Assembly (NCBI GenBank): GCA_031390045.1
Contig: JANMTB010000013.1
Span: 1 to 26,277, forward strand
Length of the DNA: 26,277 nucleotides
DNA from: Aalborgiella sp031390045
GTDB lineage: Bacteria; Pseudomonadota; Gammaproteobacteria; Burkholderiales; Burkholderiaceae_C
Reading direction: 5' to 3'
Position 1 is the stretch's first letter. Every line of letters begins with the position of its first letter. The position numbers were made by a program, and so were the translations under genes. This document shows, piece after piece, positions 22,746-26,277 of the stretch. The notes beneath the pieces are model-generated. The model was not told where the DNA came from. It searched no databases and was given only the letters and a program-made list of their open reading frames with translations.

Positions 22746-24260
22746 TTACAGCAAGACCACGTCATATTGCTCTTGACCTGCCGCATTTTCGCTTTGAAGC
22801 GAAATGGGTTTGGCGATGAAATCGCTAAGTTCCGCTAAATGCTGGCTTTCTTCGTCCAAAAAAAGCTCAATCACTTTCGGTGCAGCGATGATGCGAAACT
22901 CGCGTGGATTGAACTGGCGCGATTCCCGTAAAATCTCTCGCAAAATATCATATGCTACGCTGCGTGCCGTTTTTACAATGCCTTTGCCCGCACACACAGC
23001 GCAAGGCTCGCACAGCATGTGGGCGAGCGATTCACGGGTGCGTTTGCGCGTCATTTCTACCAAACCTAGGCTAGAAAAATCACTACAAGCGGTTTTAACC
23101 CTATCACGCGCCAATTGTTTTTTAAACTCCGCGAGGACAGCTTCGCGGTGCTCCACTCGCGTCATGTCAATGAAATCAAGCACTACAATGCCGCCCAAAT
23201 TACGCAAGCGCAGCTGCCGCGCAATCGCGCCAGCTGCTTCTAAATTGGTCTTGAAAATCGTTTCATCAAAATTACGTGCACCTACGTAGCCGCCGGTATT
23301 GACATCCACCGTCGTCATCGCTTCGGTTTGATCCACAATGAGGTAACCACCCGACTTCAAATCCACCCGTGTGCCCAGTGCTTTACCGATTTCGTCATCG
23401 ATATTGAACAAGTCAAAAATCGGACGTTCGCCCTTGTAATGTTGCAACTTTTCAGCTGCAGCCGGCATGAATTCTTGGCTGAATGCTGTCAATTTATCAA
23501 ATTGCAATTGCGAATCAAGCCGAATCGATTGCGTTTGATCACTCACCAAATCGCGCATCACCCGCTGCAGCAAGTTCAAATCTTGATGGATGACTGATTT
23601 AGGCGGCAAGCGTTTGGCAGCGTCTTGAATGCGCCCCCAGGTTTTGCGCAAATAGCTGATGTCTTCGGCCAACTCTGCGTCTTCTGCTTCCTCTGCATTC
23701 GTGCGCAAAATGTAGCCGCCTATATTGCTATCCTGCGAATCTTTGGCGGCTGCGGTAGCTAACTCTTGCAGACGATTCCGCAATTGCTTGCGTTGCTCGA
23801 CTGGTATTTTTTGCGATACACCAATGTGTTTGTCTTGCGGTAAAAACACCAGCAATCGACCCGACAGGCTGATCTGCGTTGAAAGCCGCGCGCCTTTGGT
23901 GCCGATAGGTTCTTTGATAACTTGCACCAGCAGGGTTTGGCCTTCAAAAACTTGCTTTTCTATAGGCGGGAGTTGCAGTGGCACATCGCTGGATTTAGTG
24001 TTCTCATCAGGCTCTGCATGGCGCAAGTTGATGCTGCTCACCAAATCTGCAACATGCAAAAATGCAGCCCGCTCCAAGCCAATGTCGATAAATGCCGACT
24101 GCATACCTGGCAGCACCCGCGCCACCTTGCCGAGGTAAACGTTGCCCACAATGCCCCGCTCCAAGCTGCGCTCGACATGCATCTCTTGCACCGCGCCGTT
24201 TTCCACGACCGCCACACGCGTTTCTTGGGGTGACCAGTTGATCAGTATTTCTTGGTGCAT
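22746..24260 (-). CDS. rng: Ribonuclease G
   Basis: This 504-residue RNase E/G-family endonuclease processes the 5' end of 16S rRNA and decays mRNA. It has the N-terminal ILINWSPQETRVAVVENG, an S1 domain (about residues 38-130, GNVYLGKVARVLPGMQSAFIDIG), the catalytic aspartates in TTVDVNTGG (D319) and LDFIDM (D362/D365), and a Cys pair in CEPC (417-420) for the zinc link. The length is that of RNase G, with no RNase E scaffold tail. It follows maf after 44 nt, the common order rlmH-maf-rng in betaproteobacteria. Confidence 0.95.
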   Translation of the reverse strand: MHQEILINWSPQETRVAVVENGAVQEMHVERSLERGIVGNVYLGKVARVLPGMQSAFIDIGLERAAFLHVADLVSSINLRHAEPDENTKSSDVPLQLPPIEKQVFEGQTLLVQVIKEPIGTKGARLSTQISLSGRLLVFLPQDKHIGVSQKIPVEQRKQLRNRLQELATAAAKDSQDSNIGGYILRTNAEEAEDAELAEDISYLRKTWGRIQDAAKRLPPKSVIHQDLNLLQRVMRDLVSDQTQSIRLDSQLQFDKLTAFSQEFMPAAAEKLQHYKGERPIFDLFNIDDEIGKALGTRVDLKSGGYLIVDQTEAMTTVDVNTGGYVGARNFDETIFKTNLEAAGAIARQLRLRNLGGIVVLDFIDMTRVEHREAVLAEFKKQLARDRVKTACSDFSSLGLVEMTRKRTRESLAHMLCEPCAVCAGKGIVKTARSVAYDILREILRESRQFNPREFRIIAAPKVIELFLDEESQHLAELSDFIAKPISLQSENAAGQEQYDVVLL

Positions 24261-24304
24261 GTTTGAATTATGCCTTCGCTAATCTGCGTAATTCAGCAAC
24301 AACC

Positions 24305-24931
24305 TTATTTAATAAAACCAATTTTCTGCAACAATTGCGTCGTTTCAAATAAAGGCAAACCCATGATGCCCGAATAACTGCCGCTGATCCGTTCAATCAT
24401 CCCCGCTGCCATGCCCTGCACCCCGTAGCTGCCAGCTTTGCCCAGTGGCTCGCCCGTTGCTACATACTTTGCAATTTGTGACTTACTCAGCTTAGCAAAC
24501 GTTACTTTGGATTCGCTTAGCAAACTCAAGCGCTTGCGGCCATGCGCCACAGCAACCGCTGTCAGCACCCGATGCGTCTGCCCCGACAACTCAGCCAACA
24601 TCCGCGCCGCATCCGCAGCGTTCTCAGGCTTCCCATAAATCACTCGCCACATCGCCACCGTCGTATCTGCGCATAACACGGGCGCAGCCGCCATACCGCG
24701 TTTTTTCATGCGTACCACAGCAGCATCCAACTTTAATCCCGTCACCCGCATCACGTAAGTCTTGGGCGCTTCGTTTTTAAGCGCAATTTCAAGGGTTTCC
24801 GCGTCTTTGATCGCGTTTTCAGCAGCATCTGCAACCAAGATGTGATGTGCCACGCCGATCTGATCCAACAATTGACTTCGGCGTGGGCTTTGGGAAGCTA
24901 GGTAGATGAAGGGCGCAGTTTCAGAGATCAT
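24305..24931 (-). CDS. maf: Maf-type nucleoside triphosphate pyrophosphatase
   Basis: This 208-residue cytosolic enzyme would hydrolyse dTTP, UTP or modified nucleotides to monophosphates. The family marks are LASQSPRRSQLLDQIG (about residues 11-26), the catalytic Asp in CADTTVA, SGQTHRVLTAVAV, and GKAGSYGVQGMA followed by GSYSGIMGLPLFET. The last two point to the YhdE subgroup (dTTP/UTP) rather than YceF. The gene begins 11 nt after rlmH and precedes rng. The ribosome binding site is poor. Confidence 0.93.
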   Translation of the reverse strand: MISETAPFIYLASQSPRRSQLLDQIGVAHHILVADAAENAIKDAETLEIALKNEAPKTYVMRVTGLKLDAAVVRMKKRGMAAAPVLCADTTVAMWRVIYGKPENAADAARMLAELSGQTHRVLTAVAVAHGRKRLSLLSESKVTFAKLSKSQIAKYVATGEPLGKAGSYGVQGMAAGMIERISGSYSGIMGLPLFETTQLLQKIGFIK

Positions 24932-24942
24932 TATTCGCGGTG

Positions 24943-25410
24943 TTATTCCCTATGGTAGGGATGATTCGCATTGATCGACCAAGCCCGATACAGCTGCTCA
25001 ATCAACAACACCCGAGCAAAAGCGTGCGGCAAGGTCAAATCGGACAACCGAATCCGCTCATGCGCTGCCTTTTTGAATTCGGGGTCTAGGCCGTCGGGGC
25101 CACCTATGACCAAGGCAACGTCGGATGCTTCTAACTGCCAGTTTTTCAGCTTGCCAGCCAGCGCCATCGTCGTGAGGCTGCTACCGCGCTCGTCTAGGGC
25201 GACGATGCGGGTGCCTTTGGGGATGACGGCTTCTATGCGCTCGCGCTCGGCGGCGTAGATGGTCTCAATGGTTTTGGAACTGCGAGGCTCGGTTTTGACG
25301 GTTTTGACTTCGACTTTGAGCTCGAACGGGAAGCGCTTGGCGTAGTCATCCCACGCGGTTTGCGCCCAGTCTGGCATACTTTTACCTACTGCTACTACTA
25401 TTATTTTCAT
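24943..25410 (-). CDS. rlmH: 23S rRNA (pseudouridine1915-N3)-methyltransferase
   Basis: This 155-residue SPOUT-class enzyme methylates pseudouridine 1915 in helix 69 of 23S rRNA. The N-terminal MKIIVVAVGKSMPDWAQTAW, the ERIEA...ALDERG region, VIGGPDGLD, and the C-terminal LTLPHAFARVLLIEQLYRAWSINANHPYHRE are complete and typical. The upstream gene is rsfS, the usual order. A copy of the 48-bp repeat runs from the leader through the ATG into codon 5, leaving little ribosome binding site beyond AAG. Evolution here may have used repeat-derived bases as the start region. Confidence 0.95.
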   Translation of the reverse strand: MKIIVVAVGKSMPDWAQTAWDDYAKRFPFELKVEVKTVKTEPRSSKTIETIYAAERERIEAVIPKGTRIVALDERGSSLTTMALAGKLKNWQLEASDVALVIGGPDGLDPEFKKAAHERIRLSDLTLPHAFARVLLIEQLYRAWSINANHPYHRE

Positions 25411-25442
25411 AGCATCTTAGGCAATAAATACACCGGCTAGAG
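25395..25442 (-). repeat. 48-bp repeat family, copy C, covering the rlmH start codon
   Basis: On the minus strand TAGCCGGTGTATTTATTGCC is followed by GCTATGAAAATAATAGTA. The ATG of rlmH falls inside the second half. It fills half of the gap between rsfS and rlmH. Confidence 0.72.
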
Positions 25443-25499
25443 CCATAAATGCACTAATTTTGGCAATATGAAGCGGTTTACAGGAGCAAAATCGACGAT

Positions 25500-26243
25500 T
25501 TATGCCTTTTTAGCCGTTACTTTCTTCGCTGGTGCTTTTTTAGCTGCAACTTTGGTTGCGACCTTTGCCGGCGCTGCTGAAGTTGTTTTAACAGCGACTT
25601 TCTTAGCGGCTGCTTTCTTAGCTGCAGGCGTTTTAGCAGCAATCTTCTTAGCTGCCGCAGCTTTGGTCGATTTGATCGCCGCTTCTTTCTTGATCGCTGC
25701 TTTCGACGGGAAGGCTTCTGCCACACCGGTTTTGGCGGCGTTAGAGCGTTTGAGCGTCATTGGCACGGGTTTGGCTGGGCCTTTATCAATTTGAATAAGA
25801 GCTTCTTGCGTCGCTGTGAGTTTCTTGGCGGGAGTTTTAGCAGCCGTCTTAGAAGCCACTTTTTCAGCACCAAACTTCAATCGCACTGGGATATCGCCCC
25901 ACAACTCTTCCAAATGGTAGTAGCTGCGAATAGCGGGCTGCATGACGTGGACGACGGCGGAGCCGCAGTCAACAATGATCCACTCGCCATTCTCTTCACC
26001 TTCAACGCGGGGTTTGCCGAAGCCGGCTTTGTTGACCGCATCGCGCACGCTCATGGCCAAAGCGCGGGTTTGGCGGTTGGATGTGCCAGAGGCGATCATC
26101 ACGCGCTCAAACAACGCTGTTTGCTTTTCAGTGTCGAACACCACAATTTCTTGGGCTTTGACGTCTTCAAGCGCATCGACGATAACGCGCTGGAGTTTTT
26201 GGATGTCTTTTTTAGCGGCGCTGTCAGAAGTAGTTGTGGTCAT
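25500..26243 (-). CDS. rsfS: Ribosome silencing factor RsfS with Lys/Ala-rich tail
   Basis: This 247-residue protein has an N-terminal RsfS (Iojap) domain at about residues 12-125, with IVVFDTEKQTALFERVMIAS, SNRQTRALA and the C-terminal YYHLEELWGDIP. It binds ribosomal protein L14 on the 50S subunit and blocks subunit joining during starvation. RsfS is normally about 105-120 residues. Here a further 120 residues follow, rich in Lys and Ala, with recurrent AAKK, PAKK and KVAAKK units (strongest at about 181-247), like the tail of histone H1 or of H1-like bacterial proteins. This could bind RNA or DNA. The frame is continuous and no stop separates the two parts. The next gene is rlmH; nadD, the usual upstream gene, would lie outside. 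Confidence 0.93.
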   Translation of the reverse strand: MTTTTSDSAAKKDIQKLQRVIVDALEDVKAQEIVVFDTEKQTALFERVMIASGTSNRQTRALAMSVRDAVNKAGFGKPRVEGEENGEWIIVDCGSAVVHVMQPAIRSYYHLEELWGDIPVRLKFGAEKVASKTAAKTPAKKLTATQEALIQIDKGPAKPVPMTLKRSNAAKTGVAEAFPSKAAIKKEAAIKSTKAAAAKKIAAKTPAAKKAAAKKVAVKTTSAAPAKVATKVAAKKAPAKKVTAKKA

Positions 26244-26277
26244 GCGAGTGTTTTAAATGTAATTAACGATAAAGGCC

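Noticed and set aside
25468..25794. Plus-strand frame coding a hydrophobic Ala/Leu/Phe-rich protein opposite the RsfS tail
   Set aside because: The reverse complement of AAK-type codons always yields such a hydrophobic repeat; it looks like a membrane protein only by that effect.
1..26277. CRISPR array, prophage, insertion sequence, toxin-antitoxin or defence genes
   Set aside because: No regularly spaced repeats, transposase, integrase, Cas or known defence domain is seen on either strand.

Overview
The window reads as a chromosomal segment of a betaproteobacterium, most likely Burkholderiales near the Comamonadaceae. The grounds are the gene orders rsfS-rlmH-maf-rng, pepA-holC divergent from lptF-lptG, and tolB-pal-cpoB, a CysB-type regulator, and palindromic repeats of the kind common in that group. 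Base composition is moderate. There is no sign of a phage, transposon, CRISPR array or defence island. This is inference from sequence reading alone, with no database search.

Region 1 (1-5705, all minus strand) is a nitrate uptake locus. In transcription order it holds an ANTAR regulator (nasT), an ABC transporter (nrtA, nrtB, nrtD), an MFS nitrate/nitrite porter (narK-type), and the start of a group II truncated haemoglobin. Three sequences match the sigma-54 -24/-12 promoter, upstream of nasT, nrtA and narK. The nrtA leader carries a textbook ANTAR target: two hairpins, each with the hexaloop AAAGGC, the second overlapping the 5' arm of a strong intrinsic terminator. Nitrogen status (sigma-54) would set initiation, and nitrate sensed through NasT would set read-through. 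This is the best regulatory system in the window. The parts are known from other bacteria; the combination here is unusually legible.

Region 2 (5835-13022) holds holC and pepA (minus), then lptF, lptG and a sirohydrochlorin chelatase chained by ATGA overlaps (plus), a CysB-family regulator and a methionine-type aminotransferase. A tRNA-Lys(UUU) with encoded CCA and its terminator follow.

Region 3 (13263-22704) is envelope-related. It has tcdA, then cpoB, pal and tolB (minus), the last coupled by overlap to an LPS-core-type glycosyltransferase and an O-antigen-ligase-like protein. MsbA is divergent. A GT4 glycosyltransferase and a polysaccharide deacetylase come next.

Region 4 (22746-26243, minus) is the ribosome/RNA maintenance run rsfS-rlmH-maf-rng. 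RsfS has a long Lys/Ala-rich, histone-H1-like tail.

A roughly 48-bp repeat occurs at least six times (273, 5745, 6350, 7345, 14106, 25395). Two copies are read in frame inside pepA, one supplies the cpoB stop codon and one covers the rlmH start. A separate palindromic repeat is inserted in frame in the N-terminus of nrtB. No gene-free stretch exceeds 300 bases.
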